Source of the DNA: Enoplosus armatus
Taxonomy: Eukaryota > Chordata > Actinopteri > Centrarchiformes > Enoplosidae
Reading direction: 5' to 3'
Length of the DNA stretch: 64,000 nt
Assembly: GCF_043641665.1 (NCBI RefSeq)
Contig: NC_092193.1
Location: 8,468,001 to 8,532,000, forward strand
Shown here: positions 52,599 through 64,000 of the stretch, piece after piece
Numbering within the stretch: position 1 is the stretch's first letter
Layout: each line of letters starts with the position of its first letter
Translations under genes and position numbers: made by a program
The notes under the pieces: model-generated
What the model was told of the DNA's origin: nothing
Database searches by the model: none
What the model saw: the letters and a program-made list of their open reading frames with translations, nothing else

Positions 52599-55500
52599 GT
52601 GAGTATTTGGCAAACTGAAAATGGAGAATGATTGTGGATTAACACCAATATTAGGCAACTCCTGAAAATATTATAATCAGCTTCTTTTTTTAAATGGCTG
52701 CAGCTTATTCTGGTCTGTATGACGTTTTTATGGGTAAATATGGCCATAAACATTTTGGAACATACACTTATTGGCTTTCTTGCTGAGAGTTAGGTGAGAA
52801 GATCAATAAAATGCTCATATCTGTCGCTCAACACGAAGCTGGAGCCAGCAGACAGCTTAGCTTAGTTTAGCATAGAGAGGCAACCAGTAGAGATTCCAGG
52901 AAGTCACTGCCCCCGGCTAAGAAATACTCATGCACACCACCTGCTGTGAAACCACAAAATTTTGTTACCTTTGGACAGAGCCAGGCAAGCTGTTTCTCCT
53001 TGTTTCCAGTCTTTATGCTAAGCTAACCGGCTGCTGGCTCCAGCTACATATTGAACTCGATCCTCTCATCTAACTCTGGGCAAGAAAATAAATACATTTC
53101 CCAAAATGTACTACTCTGAAGTCACAGTGAAACATAAGTTAGAGCGTCTTTAGTTTCAGTAATGTGACTATGAAACTAAATATATTGATGGGTTTAGTTA
53201 CTAGATTTGATTGGATTGTTCAAAGTGGCAAAGTTAAGTATTTCAAACTAGGAAATACTTTTCAATTAGCACCATGCCGTGTGAATCCATGGCACCTCTG
53301 TTGTTCCTATCTACAGTAAGGACACTTAAGGCTATATTAAGCGAAGGTATGTCTGGGTCACACAAATAGGATAGTCTTTAGATGTAAGGCTGAAGAAAGC
53401 TGTAGGCAGACTGACACAAACACACATCAATGTAGTGGTTATACACCATTTCTTCAATTCGACAACCACTTTTTTGAGTTTGACAGTTCATTCTTGATCT
53501 TGGAAACAACAGTTGTCAAAACAATCCACTTACTTGCTACGTCCAGAGCTTTTAACTGTATCACACGGTCACCAGCAGATGGAGTTCTCTCAGTTGTTAT
53601 GAAACACTTGATGGAACTGACAATGAATTGTTATTGTGTTGGAATCATTGTATGTCTGACTGAACTTTTACTTTACTTTTAAGTGGGTTTTGATTTAATC
53701 TCAGATTTGAACCATAAACACCCAAGAAATCATGAGATGTATGCACAGCATCCACCATAGTTTATGGTGGCCATGATGATTGTAGAGTTGGTTTTTAGAT
53801 TCTTGGTTTGGGAGATACTATATCCATGTACACAAAACTAAACTACAACTAAAATACATAACTTTTATGGGCATAATTTTCACTGTAACTTGTGTTAGAG
53901 ATTAGGAATCAAGGCTTTCACCCTGTTACTTTACACATTATAAGTATTCCAAGAAGTGCTAAGACCTATCAAAATCTCCACCCCCTGGTGAGTTGTCACT
54001 CTGTAATCCCTCTATCCACAGCAACAGGCTTCCTGTTAAAGGTCATTAGTGTTGAGAACCTTTAAATGCATCTTATTCCTCTTTTTAGGACAACATGTGG
54101 CCCAAGTAATACATTGACAGTCTCTTTTCAGTTTGCATGAATCTAGGAGTGCCACACATAAAGTGAATGCATGTATGCGACCAATTGGAGGTGACTAGTA
54201 TTCTGAAAGTGTTTCTGCTCCTCTTTCAGGTTGATGGTCTTGCAACACTTATCCTGTGCTCTGGAGTTGTTGTGGCAGCGGGCAACGAGTCATTCAAATT
54301 AGGAAACTACAGTTTTCACAGAACAGGCCAGATGGCACAAGTAATGTACATGGATACTGTGGAACCATCTATGTTGCAGCCAACAGCTCGTAAGTGTTAA
54401 TCGGTAACACTTACATCGGCACTGCTGTAAATTGTTCTGAAAAGAGAAACAAAGAAAAAATGAAAATTGATGCATATAATTTTTTCTGCAGATTAAAACA
54501 TGTAGTCCTATGGGGACTTTCACAGCAACTTTCATCTTATGGAGTTTATTTTGTTGGTGATCAGTGTTACATAACTGATTGACTGGCACAATCACATCAC
54601 TTCTGTTTATCTATGATGTCCTAAAATGTACATCATATGTCATATCCAGTAGTTAGTCATTGTTAAAGGGTCAGTTCACCCAAATTGTAAAACAAAAAAA
54701 CAAACTAACATATTTTCTCACTTATTTCTAGTGGTATCTAGCTCTTGCAGATAATTTTGGTTTTATCTGTCCAGGTTTTGAGATATTTATCACTGTGTTT
54801 TCTGCCTTGACCCCAATCCAATGTAACTGTCCCCTTAAAGGAATAATTGAGCATTTTGGAAAATACGTCTATTTGCTTTCTTGCCAAAACTCAGATAAGA
54901 AGATCGATATCAGTGTCATGTCTGTACACCAAGAATGAAGGTAGAGCTAGGAAACTGTTAGCTTAGCACAAAGACTGGAAAAGGGGAAACAGCTAGCCCG
55001 ACTCTGTCCAAAGGTAACAAAATCCACCTACTAGTGCCTCTAAATCTTACTAATGAAAACCTTGTATCTTGGTTGTTTTATCCCTACAAAAACCAAAGTG
55101 TAAAAACAAAAACTTGCGCTTGTGTGGGCAGTTATGTGCCAGACTTTTTCTTGGTCCAGAGCAGTGATTGCTGGTTGTCCAGTCAGCTGGGTGCTGGTAG
55201 GCAGATTTTTTCCCCCTGCTTCCAGTCTTTATGCTAAGCTAAGCTAATTGGTGCTGGCTGAAGCTAGACATAGTAGACACATATGACAACAGTCTAAATC
55301 TTCTCATCTAAATTTGAGCTTGAAAGCAAATAAGGGTAATATAAAAATATCAAACTATTCCTTGAAATATTCCTACCAAACCAATATGAGTGCTCCATGA
55401 TGCTTTTATAATGTCCTTAAATATTTCTTATTTTCTTTGTCTCTCCCCCTCTCTTTCACAAACACCTCCAACCAAAGAGAACGACAAATCTTTCTCAAGT

Positions 55501-58500
55501 GGAAGAGGGTCAAGGAATTTTTCATTATCATCTGAGAGATATATTGTCAATCAGATAAATAAGTCCCGAAATGGAAGCATGAACCACAACAGATCATTTG
55601 AAACAGAGGTCAACCATCGTCACACACCCATGGAGACATGTGGAACTGGGAGGGTAGATAATGAGCATCATACTTCCATTGTACCTCAAGATGATGACAT
55701 TGAAAAGTCCTTCCGTGTGAATCAAGATGGCAGCATGACAGTGGAGATGAAAGTTCGTCTGACCATTAAAGAGGAGGAGATGCTCCACTGGACTACCACA
55801 CTCAGCCGTTCCAGCCTTAGCAAGAGGACACTTTGTGCCTCGATTTCTGAGTCGGGCAACAGCTCACCTGACTCAAACAACGCCGTTGCCAAAGAATCCT
55901 CTAGCATCAGTGAAGATGAATCGAAAGAGGAGAACTATACCACTGGAGGTGGAAAGGGTGTCGGCTTTAACGACGATCGAGTATATGAGGGCTACACTTC
56001 CACGGCCTTGGGAAAAGCAAAAACAGGTTTCAAGCGCACTCCTACACCAGGTCCTGGTCCTCAGCATGTTAAGAAGAAGGCGTCTATTGAGAGTGTGAAG
56101 ACGGTGACAGAGTCAGGGGTTCAAGAGAGCACCCATTATTCCTACATGGAGAGGACAGCTGATGGTGAGACAACCGAGGGATACTGCGTTGTCAGACACA
56201 GCAGCAGCAACAGGCCAATCCCAAAACCTCGGAAAACAGCGTCTGCAGGGGCGAGCAACAAAGGCTCCCACTCTTCCATCAGGTCGCCAGGAGTAGCCGA
56301 GGTCCTTCAGATACAGAATAACGGGATGGAGGTTACAGAGACTGTGATGCATATTTATGAAAGTCAAGGCTGCTATGACAACTATTTTGCAAATGAGGAA
56401 TATAGTGCAGACGGTGTACCTTTTCATGGTTCCACTCCAGCGCCAGAAAGCAAACCATCGACTGACTCAGGGCCACGATCATCCAGCAATGATTGTGATA
56501 TAGATTTTAGCTGGCAGCCACCCACTACTGACTCCCTACAAAGACAGAAAGAGGAGATGTTGTCATTGTCATCAGAGCCAATAACTTCAACACACGTGAT
56601 TACTAAAAATTGGTCTTCAGTGACTGAGCATGAGGCTCAAACTGCAACAAACTCCCAGGAGAGAGTAAAAAAAGACAGAACTCCTAAAAGTGAGAAGAAG
56701 AAAAAGATGATTAAACCTGCTAGGAATCAGAAGACTTCAACTTCAACAAGCGGCTCAGATAAAAAGCAAAAGGAAAGCCCCTCAAAAAATAGCAAACATT
56801 CATCTAAAGAAAAGCTCAGCAGCAATACCAGTGTGGGAAAAAAGAGTTTGAGTTCATCAGAAAGTGCTAAAAGTGGTCAAAAGAGTAGAGGACCAGAAAA
56901 GCCTCAAATTAAGAAAGCAAGTAAAGATGAAAATATGTCCAGGAAAGAGCAAGCCTTATTAGTTAACACTGAAAATGTGGTCCCACCTAAGAGACAAAAC
57001 ATAAATAAAGCAGCTGCTAAAGATAATGGCCATAATGTAAATACTCCAACTGGAAGGCCTCAAATGAAGAAGAACATGTTAGACATTTTACAACCCAAAA
57101 AATCACTTATGCCAGGCAAAAAGACAATTGGCAAACCCAAATCCATGATTGAGAGCAGAATACCATCACCTAAAAAGTCTTTAGAGTTGAGTGAGAGTTT
57201 TTCAATGCCTTCTCTCAATCCTTCACCCTCTGAAATTCACCAATATGTTGAGAACTGGTTGGAGAATGTTGGCCCCGACCCAGTGTCATACACTGAGGAG
57301 GTCATCACAGATGAATCAGAACCTCGGACAAAGGTTGTGTTTCAGATAGGCGGTGATTCTGAATCAGATGAAAAAAATGAATGCCAGACTAATCTAGATG
57401 AGTGTTATCCATCGCCTAGTGATGCTGTCAAGACATCAGCTTCTTGTCTATCAGTACCTCTTTGTCATGCACAGACAACCACAGCACTGCTGCACAATGA
57501 ACAATATGTGAGAGGTTTATGTGTTTCAATGCCGAGTGTCAGAGTCGATCCTGTACAACAGGAGAACAGACTGAGGTCACACAAATCTGCAGAGGCCATC
57601 TGTCCAGCTGACGATGAACCATCTTCATCTACGTCCAACATTTTAAGTCCCAAAGCAAAGATAAAACCTGTTCTGCGGCAACTTTGTTCATCGATTCAGT
57701 GCATCAGAGGGGCGTCTGACACCAACACAACATCCAATCTTGAGAAGTCCAGCAGCCTTCCTGATTTCCCAACACAAGTTGCTTCAGTGTTTGGCTCGTC
57801 ATGTAAAGCCTTTGTGTCATTCTTATCAGTGATGACTCTGCGAGATAACCTAAAGGGATCTGCGCCGGGAGATGGCAACCAATCAAGAAGCACCTCTGAG
57901 GCCATGCTAATGATGGAGTCCCTGCAGAAAATTTCTGCCATTGAGGACGAGGAAGGGCAGAGGGCAAGTTTGACGGATCTGCAAAGCAGAGCGTCTTCTC
58001 AGTTCAGAGAACGCTGGAAGGATTTCCAGATTCTGAGGGAAAGGTTTGAAAGTGAACCGCTGTCTCCCAAAGTTTCAGAAACAGAATTTGCCCTGGATGT
58101 TTTCTCCGAAGGGGGTGATGCATTTGAGGATCAGCACTTGTGTATTGACGAGCTGATGGAAGAACTGAATATGCCACAAGACCTAAGAGATGAGATTTCT
58201 TCAACAATCCAACAAGCTAAAAGTTTTTACCCCGTAGAGGAGAGCACTTTTGTAGAGGTTGAAGGAAACCAGTCAGACTCAGAGGAAGATGTGGAAAAAT
58301 TTGTTGAAGAATGCGACAATGACACAAAACAATCACCAGAGCCTGATAATACCTGCATAACAGAGGACATTACTCAGACAAAACAGGGTGATGATAATGG
58401 AGAGATAGATAGCTTAAAGAAAATGCAATCTGTGTGTTCTGAACAGGCCAAAGAATCAGAAATATCAGAGACAGAAAGAGACGATGCAGAGAAAGGAAAT

Positions 58501-61149
58501 GAAAAACAAGAAGAGGAACAAGTGGAAGAGGTAGAGGACTGTAGGGTGGGGGTGAATGATAGAGAGGATGGAGATACAAAAGAGATAGATGATGGTGAAG
58601 AGACAGAAATTGTAGATAGGGACAGGGAAGAAGAAGCAGAAGAGGGGGCAGCGACTGAAGAAAAAATGGAAAACGAGAGGCAGGAGGAATGGGAATCGGA
58701 AAATGGAAGTAGAGAGGAGGAGGAATCTGCTGAGAAAGTAGAGGAAGGGACAGATGAAGAGATGACAGTGGGTGAGGAGGAAGAGGAGGAGACATTAGAC
58801 AAAGGAGAGAAAGAAGTGGTTGAGGAGACAGAGGAGGGATTACTGGATGAAGAAGATCAAGAATCAAGAGTGGATGATAGTGATGAAGAGACAGATGAGG
58901 AAGAAAATGGGGAGGAAGGGGAAACTGAAGAGAAGCAAGGGGAAGAGATTGAAGTAGAAGCAGAGGTTATTGAGGAAAACAACGAGGAAGAGGAAATGAA
59001 GGATTATTGGATTATTGAGGATAAAGATGAGGAAGAGGAGGCAGAAAGTATGATTGAAGAGGAGGAGGAGGAAGAAGAAACAGATGCGGTTACTCAGAAA
59101 GATGTAGAGGAGGAGGTTATTGAGGAGGAGGATGAGGAAGAAGAAATGGAGGAGGTTATTGAGGAGGGTGATGAAGAACATGTTGAGGAAAAAGATGAGG
59201 ACCAAACCGAGGTGGTGAGTGAGGAAAGTAATGAAGAGGAAGATGAGGAGGAGGAAGAAGAAACAGATGCGGTTACTCAGAAAGATGTAGAGGAGGAGGT
59301 TATTGAGGAGGGTGATGAAGAACACGTTGTTGAGGAAAAAGATGAGGACCAAACCGAGGTGGTCAGTGAGGAGAACAATGAGGAGGAAGATGAGGAGGAA
59401 GAAGAGAGAGAACAAGAGGAGCAAGAGGACGAGGAGGATGTTGAGGTTAAAAATATAGAACAAAGAGTGATAACAGATGAGGAAGAAGACAAAACTGACA
59501 CGAATATAGAAGAGGAAGAAAAGTGTGATGAGGGTGAAGAGAGCATGAAAGAGCTGGAGAAAACAGGAAATAGTCTTGAGGAAGAATCAGCAGAGGAGAA
59601 AGAAATTCTAGAGGAAATAGAGATTGAAGAAAATATGAAAGCAGGGCAAATGCAAGATGAAGAGGAGAGAGAAGATGACGAAGAAGAAAATGAAAGTAAT
59701 GAAGGGTTAGACCAGGTGGAAAAGCAAGAATCAAAGGATGAGGTAGAGGAAGAAAATGTTACTAATGATGCAGAGAGTATTTCTGGTGGTGTGGATTGCA
59801 AAAGTCTACTGGAGGAGGCCTCGTATTTGCAGCAGCAGAGTAGCTGTGAAGAGGAGGCAGATGTAGATGTTGAGGTAGCAGAACACAACACTGAATCACC
59901 AACTAAATATTCCTCTGAGGGTCAGTGTGAGGATGATAAAGGTAATGGAACAGACACCATTAATGAACTTGAAACAGACGAGGGAGGGGAGCATCACGAG
60001 GAAACAAGCAGCAGTCTACCACATCCAGTGGAAATATCACAGGAATTACTCGACTTTGTTAACTCTGCCCTACAGTCCTCTTCGCTTATATTCACATATG
60101 ACACTCAGGGGAACATCAGGATAGAGCCAGATAATGCCCGAGTTGTACAAACTAAACAAACTGCTATTCCAAAAAGTAGAGAGGATATTTCGTACCGCTT
60201 AAAGCGTCTCCCGAGCCCTATCACCTCAGATTTGTCCGATTACAGGCCGGAAACGTCGGAGAGTGGTGGATATAAAACTCAGGAGTCTGTAGATATTGTC
60301 ACTGAGAGTGAAGAGGAGGCTTCTCCAGTCTGTAGAAGTAGGACTGATACCCCTAATGGGAGAACAAATGTGGAGCGAGCTAACTCCAAACTGTCCGTTG
60401 CAAGTAATTCAGTCTTGCAAAATTCCCAATTAAAAAGTGGAGGGAGTTTCTCTTCTTTTGACTCAAGCACAAAAGCCTCAAGGGAGGATCTGTCCTATTT
60501 CAGTGGTGCAAGCTCACAAAAAGCAGACGCCACAGAGGCCACACAGTGCATTTCTTTCACCTCAGAAAAAGACTCAATCGATGGGGTTTTGATTGACCAA
60601 GGAAGATGGCTACTCAAGGAGAATCACCTCATCAGAAAATCACCTCCAATCTCCCTGGGAATGTACGGTAATGTAGATAGCACATCTATAGATACAGGTC
60701 AGGATAGTAGCGTGGATTCCTCGCCTCATCATGAAGCCCAGCACAACCCTCTTGCAGCTATATCCTCATCAGAGCTTGAGGAGATGGCGAAGCCTCAAAC
60801 TCCAAATTGCACGTACTACAACATGCCACATGGAAGCGACTCTGACCCCTTTCTGGATGATTCCAGTGTCAAAAGTAGGAAAAAAGATTCAAGCAGTGTC
60901 AAAGGGAGAGGCTTCAGGGTATCACCTACTATTGACACTTCCAAAACTTGGGCAAATAAAAATGGTAGTCTGTCTTCATTTGCATCAGTTGAGTTTAAAA
61001 TACCAGACAGAAAAGTGCATCCTGAGGGAGAGTCCTCAGCTGTGACACAGGCAAGAAGGACATCTAGTGGAGGAGGGAGTGTACTGCAAGCACAGGACTC
61101 CCTGGAAACACTACACGTGAGATGTGGCCAATACTGTCCCATACTATAA
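51942..61149 (+). CDS. rp1: Oxygen-regulated protein 1 / retinitis pigmentosa 1 (RP1), 3 coding exons, 2162 aa
   Basis: RP1 binds axonemal microtubules of photoreceptor outer segments and helps organise discs. Coding exons: 51942-52598, 54230-54389, 55478-61149; phases agree, total 6489 nt. The first coding exon begins at acceptor 51926, after TTTCTAG, so a noncoding exon precedes it. Doublecortin domain 1 is at about residues 37-118 (KRVCFYKSGDYKFSGHRMVI, KKVPLPFGVRTITTPRG). Domain 2 is at about 167-247, split across exons 2 and 3. RP1-specific blocks in the giant last exon include DIEKSFRVNQDGSMTVEMKV (about 344-363), HQYVENWLENVGPDP, GVLIDQGRWLLKENHLIRK (about 1975) and NMPHGSDSDPF. Residues about 1200-1710 are a glutamate-rich low-complexity expansion. 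The protein stops at GQYCPIL, earlier than mammalian RP1 relative to that motif. Position beside tcea1/rgs20 and these blocks favour rp1 over rp1l1. Confidence 0.94.
52770..53105. mobile_element. Palindromic family A element, copy 4, in rp1 intron
   Basis: The arms GACAGCTTAGCTTAGTTTAGCATAG (near 52852) and CCAGTCTTTATGCTAAGCTAACC (near 53008) are inverted, with GGAGCCAGCAG and CTGCTGGCTCC outside them. The right flank ends AATACATTTCCCAAAATGTAC, corresponding to the terminal region of the complete copy at 5476-6432. Confidence 0.6.
54230..54389 (+). CDS. rp1: rp1 second coding exon: rest of doublecortin domain 2
   Basis: The exon encodes VDGLATLILCSGVVVAAGNE and on to MLQPTA, 53 residues plus one base. 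Acceptor CTTTCAG and donor GTAAGT are strong. The one-base overhang (C) joins AG at 55478 to make a Gln codon. Confidence 0.9.
54835..55364. mobile_element. Palindromic family A element, copy 5, in rp1 intron
   Basis: The left terminus CTTAAAGGAATAATTGAGCATTTTGG (TTAA at 54835-54838) and right terminus ATATCAAACTATTCCTTGAAA are inverted. Inner arms GTTAGCTTAGCACAAAGACTGG and CCAGTCTTTATGCTAAGCTAAGC also pair. It ends about 110 bases before the acceptor of the giant rp1 exon. Confidence 0.65.
55478..61149 (+). CDS. rp1: rp1 giant terminal exon (5.67 kb)
   Basis: A single uninterrupted exon of 1890 codons including stop. The open frame extends upstream to 55390, but the codons before 55478 are pyrimidine-tract intron sequence ending ACCAAAG, so the exon begins at AG|AAC with the Gln codon shared with the previous exon. 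Regions in order: conserved RP1 block near 55689-55790, Ser/Lys-rich basic stretch about 56640-57200, conserved ENWLENVGPDP near 57250, acidic expansion about 58260-59800, and C-terminal RP1 blocks about 60010-61149. Confidence 0.92.
58470..59800 (+). repeat. rp1: Glutamate-rich GAR-repeat tract with 183-base duplication in rp1
   Basis: The coding strand is almost purely GAG, GAA, GAT, GGA and AGA codons, encoding runs of Glu with Asp, Val and Lys. A clear internal duplication has a period of 183 bases (61 codons): ETDAVTQKDVEEEVIEE occurs at 59078-59128 and again at 59261-59311, each followed by GDEEHV, EEKDEDQTEVVSEE and NEEEDEE. The second copy lacks about 15 codons present in the first after VIEE. 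The tract stays in frame throughout. Confidence 0.85.
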
Positions 61150-61848
61150 AAACAGGACATTACATTTCACAGAAACATTCACACATGCTGGTCCTGTGTG
61201 TGCTATTAGTCTTGGCTATGATGATTTTGTTGTAATGCAGCTAGAAATGTTTTGTGTTTTGTCAAATAATCATGAACAAAAACTTTTCTTGGAGCCCCAC
61301 CCGACCTACAGACATGTGCGGTGATTGAAGAGAGTTGTGCCTCTTATTTATGTTTGAATGTAGTCAAAAATGTAAGTTCACACACATTAACTTCAATGCT
61401 GTCTTTTTGGTGGTAAAATATAACAATATCAGCAAATGAGAACGTTTTTTTATACCGATTCAATGCTCCTGACTGTACATCGCTGTATCATCTATTATTA
61501 CGAGTACCACAAGTCACCATTTTCTTATTGAATATAATGCAATACATCACATAAATGACTGTATCTGCCAAGCAGATTTTATGGCATGTTATATTTTAAT
61601 TCATTGCTTCTTTTGGTTCTTCCAGAATGTGCAATGCATGTTGAGTGATTACTATTTCCCAAGACAGCTGTGAATAGTTCACTTTTAGTTCACTTTGCTG
61701 CTCTGCAGATCCTCTCAGGGTTTTAACAAAGGACTACTGTATGTCAGCTGCAAAGTTATAAAGAAGTGATAGCTGATTATTCTGTCAAAACAAAATTCAT
61801 TATAAGGCAGCTTCTGACAAAATGTTATTTTTGGCTGTATGAATATTC

Positions 61849-61854
61849 AATAAA
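61849..61854 (+). other. rp1: Polyadenylation signal of rp1
   Basis: AATAAA about 700 bases after the rp1 stop codon, followed by a T-rich stretch (TTTAATTTTTTTAATTG) consistent with a downstream element. No competing canonical signal was seen between the stop and this site. Confidence 0.6.
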
Positions 61855-61899
61855 CCATGTTTAATTTTTTTAATTGTGTCTATAGTTGCCATACTAAAA

Positions 61900-62600
61900 C
61901 AGTTAAAGGAGTACTCCAGTGATTTAGTACAGCACTTTTATAAAGTCGGGGGACTTACATGAGACAGATTAAAAAAAGAAAAGTCAAAATCAAAGCAGCG
62001 GAGGTCAAGATATCCTGAGTTTTAGTCCCTAGAACTGGTCAAGCTCCAAAAACACTGGCTCACATTTCCCATAATGCATCTCAATACCATCTTTTGTTAG
62101 ACCCTCCCTGCCTGCTAAATGAACACGTCTTTCTAACTCCACGCCCCAGGTTTGTAACACAGACTTTCTCTTATACATTTGAAGTCATCAGATTCATTTT
62201 TTCAGACTTTGGAAAGCTCCTTCCAGAACCACACAGGACATGACACAACTGTTTTGACAGGCTGAGTAGTATTTAACATAACTAGTGAACTGATCTTGTA
62301 AAACGACACTGAAAGGGTTCACTGACAAACTTATTACCTGAATCTGCAGCTCCCCTCAGCATTACAGAGCTTTATAGTGAGTTCAAGCTCAATGTCTGGA
62401 TGTCCAACCCACAACTAAACTGTTTTGATTCACTCTCACCGCTCTCCCAGTGTGGTTTTCAGTGTACAGTAGTACTCTTTATACATCCATGGCGCTACCT
62501 GTTCACCACCAAACGTCAGACAAAGTTAGAAACTAGCTAGCTGGTGAACATAGTGGAGGAGCATTTAGCAGCTAAGTTAAAGAACTAGCCCGATTTTGTG
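61900..62600 (+). repeat. Interspersed element after rp1, related to window start
   Basis: It begins near TTAAAGGAGTACTCCAGTGA (61903) and includes CATTTCCCATAATGCATCTC and the segment about 62515-62585 that matches, in reverse complement, bases 1-60 of this window. The 3' boundary is unclear and may extend past 62840. No coding potential. Confidence 0.45.
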
Positions 62601-64000
62601 CCTCAACATCCGGGTCGTAGGGGTAACCATGGTTTCTAGAGAAGATAATTAACTGGCGATGTGTGAAAAACCGAGAAGGTAAAACTCTTACGGTTGTTCT
62701 GAAGGTATTTCAAAAGAAGAATCCATTTGGATAAAAAAAATATTGAATGATAAAAAAAGATTTTTAACCTGTTTCCTCAATTGCGCCACTGTTGCCGAAT
62801 CAAAACAAAGATGGCAGCCTACGTAGATAGGAAACAGAGTTGACAACAGAGATGGTCTGAAGAGGAAAAACAGCCTTGAGTGCTGACAAACGACCTTATG
62901 GGGTTTTCAAACATCAAACAAGAGCAACATATTTCCCTCAGGTTGCTGGTCGAGGTCAAAAACAGAGATAAAGAGAGTGAAAATTAGACTCACATTCATC
63001 AGGTGGACACGAAATCCAGATTAATGACAATGTTGCTCCCTAACTGACGGATCCGTAAATATGCAACTGTTTGCTAACAAGTTCGCCATATCAAATTAAA
63101 AGGTGACGATATGTCAATGTTGCGTTCACAACTTGTTTCTGCTGCCCCCAAGTGGCCGAAGCAGTTATTGCAGATTTATATGACAAAATCAGTTTTTACA
63201 CATATTAATTAATTAGTTTTTGACAAGAAAATTGTCCAGTGGGTGAAAATCAAGGAGAAGAGAGAGTAGAGAAGAGAATCACTACTAACATGTTTGAGTG
63301 TCATCATGTCTCTGTTTTAACTCTCTATATTTGCCTACATTCAGTCTCCATGCTGGGTGTGTAGCTCAGGATGGATTTCTGTAGACTCACTCAATATTCA
63401 ACATACTTTTAAGAGTCTAAAAAAGTATATCTGTGCTTTAAGTCTATAAACGTGCATGGGTGCACAGCTGAAGAAACACATCGAATGTGGTTTTATTTCA
63501 GAAATATAATGGTTTAATTCACTGCTGATTTGAATCACAAACTTGCTTGTGGGACTATAGTGTTTACTTGAATTGTAAATTCACCATTGAAGCCCAGTTT
63601 CAAGTTCATAGCTACTACAGATGGTCGCAGTAACATACAATTTTGAAAGCATAATTCATTTCACAAAAAACATTACAGTAACCTCCTGTCTTGTAGAAAT
63701 TACGTTTTGGGGGTGGGATAGAAACTGGTGAGAATAATCACATTTATGATGATTGCCTCGAAGCATCTCTGGACTGTGGTGACATTTGACTTTTATGAGG
63801 TTATTAACTAAGAGAAGCACGTGAATTCAGAATGAGCTGTAGGCTTACAATATTCTGTTTATTCCAACCGAGTGCCGAAGTCCCAACTCCAGCCCAGCCC
63901 GGACTCATAGGGTGTTTCATGATCATGTCAAAAAAGATGATTTACATCAATATTATTCTGTCTTTGGAAACAGACTTCTTATGGTGAGGCATGAATAGGT
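62600..64000. other. Intergenic, no gene recognised
   Basis: AT-rich sequence without a recognisable exon, RNA gene or long open frame on either strand. The part to about 63250 may belong to the preceding repeat. Confidence 0.4.

Noticed and set aside
55390..55477. Methionine start at 55390 for the giant rp1 frame
   Set aside because: This stretch is intron with a pyrimidine tract. The upstream exons encoding both doublecortin domains join in phase at 55478.
58370..59891. Several minus-strand open frames of 95-204 codons opposite rp1
   Set aside because: They are reverse reading of GAG/GAA-type codons, giving only Leu, Phe, Ser and Pro runs. The absence of stops is forced by the purine-rich coding strand; no domain or splice structure supports them.

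Overview
This is a gene-sparse, AT-rich vertebrate nuclear window. The organism is almost certainly a teleost fish, and probably a percomorph (inference). Genes have many short exons with GT-AG introns. Introns and intergenic DNA carry several families of short nonautonomous DNA transposons of a kind abundant in spiny-rayed fish. There is no bacterial-style gene organisation.

Four protein-coding genes could be reconstructed exon by exon. (1) atp6v1h, minus strand, coding span about 5.3-27.2 kb: the regulatory H subunit of the V1 sector of the vacuolar proton pump, 13 coding exons, 484 aa. (2) rgs20, plus strand, about 37.3-39.6 kb: an RZ-subfamily regulator of G-protein signalling, 4 coding exons, 220 aa, with a possible alternative first coding exon near 29.8-30.0 kb. 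(3) tcea1, minus strand, about 43.7-48.3 kb: transcription elongation factor TFIIS, 10 coding exons, 311 aa, including one AT-AC U12-type intron. (4) rp1, plus strand, about 51.9-61.1 kb: the photoreceptor axoneme doublecortin protein, 3 coding exons, 2162 aa, with a very large last exon that carries a glutamate-rich expansion.

Layout: 1-4960 is intergenic and repeat-bearing. atp6v1h and rgs20 are divergent, separated by about 9 kb that holds the atp6v1h promoter and a CpG-rich block. rgs20 and tcea1 converge, with 3' ends around 42-43 kb. tcea1 and rp1 are divergent. 61.9-64 kb is intergenic and repeat-rich. The order ATP6V1H-RGS20-TCEA1-(...)-RP1 matches human 8q11, except that LYPLA1, MRPL15 and SOX17, which lie between TCEA1 and RP1 in human, are not seen here.

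Mobile DNA: a nearly intact Tc1/mariner-type element (12.6-14.2 kb, catalytic spacing DD38E, one frameshift) lies in an atp6v1h intron. At least six copies of a palindromic TTAA-flanked element, several copies of a second short interspersed family, and foldback elements are scattered through introns and spacers. No tRNA, rRNA or CRISPR was found. The four genes are not a functional pathway; the arrangement is conserved synteny. No undescribed multi-gene system is evident. The points most worth checking are the U12 intron, the paired E-box palindrome at the atp6v1h promoter, the DD38E transposon, the rgs20 alternative first exon and the rp1 acidic expansion.
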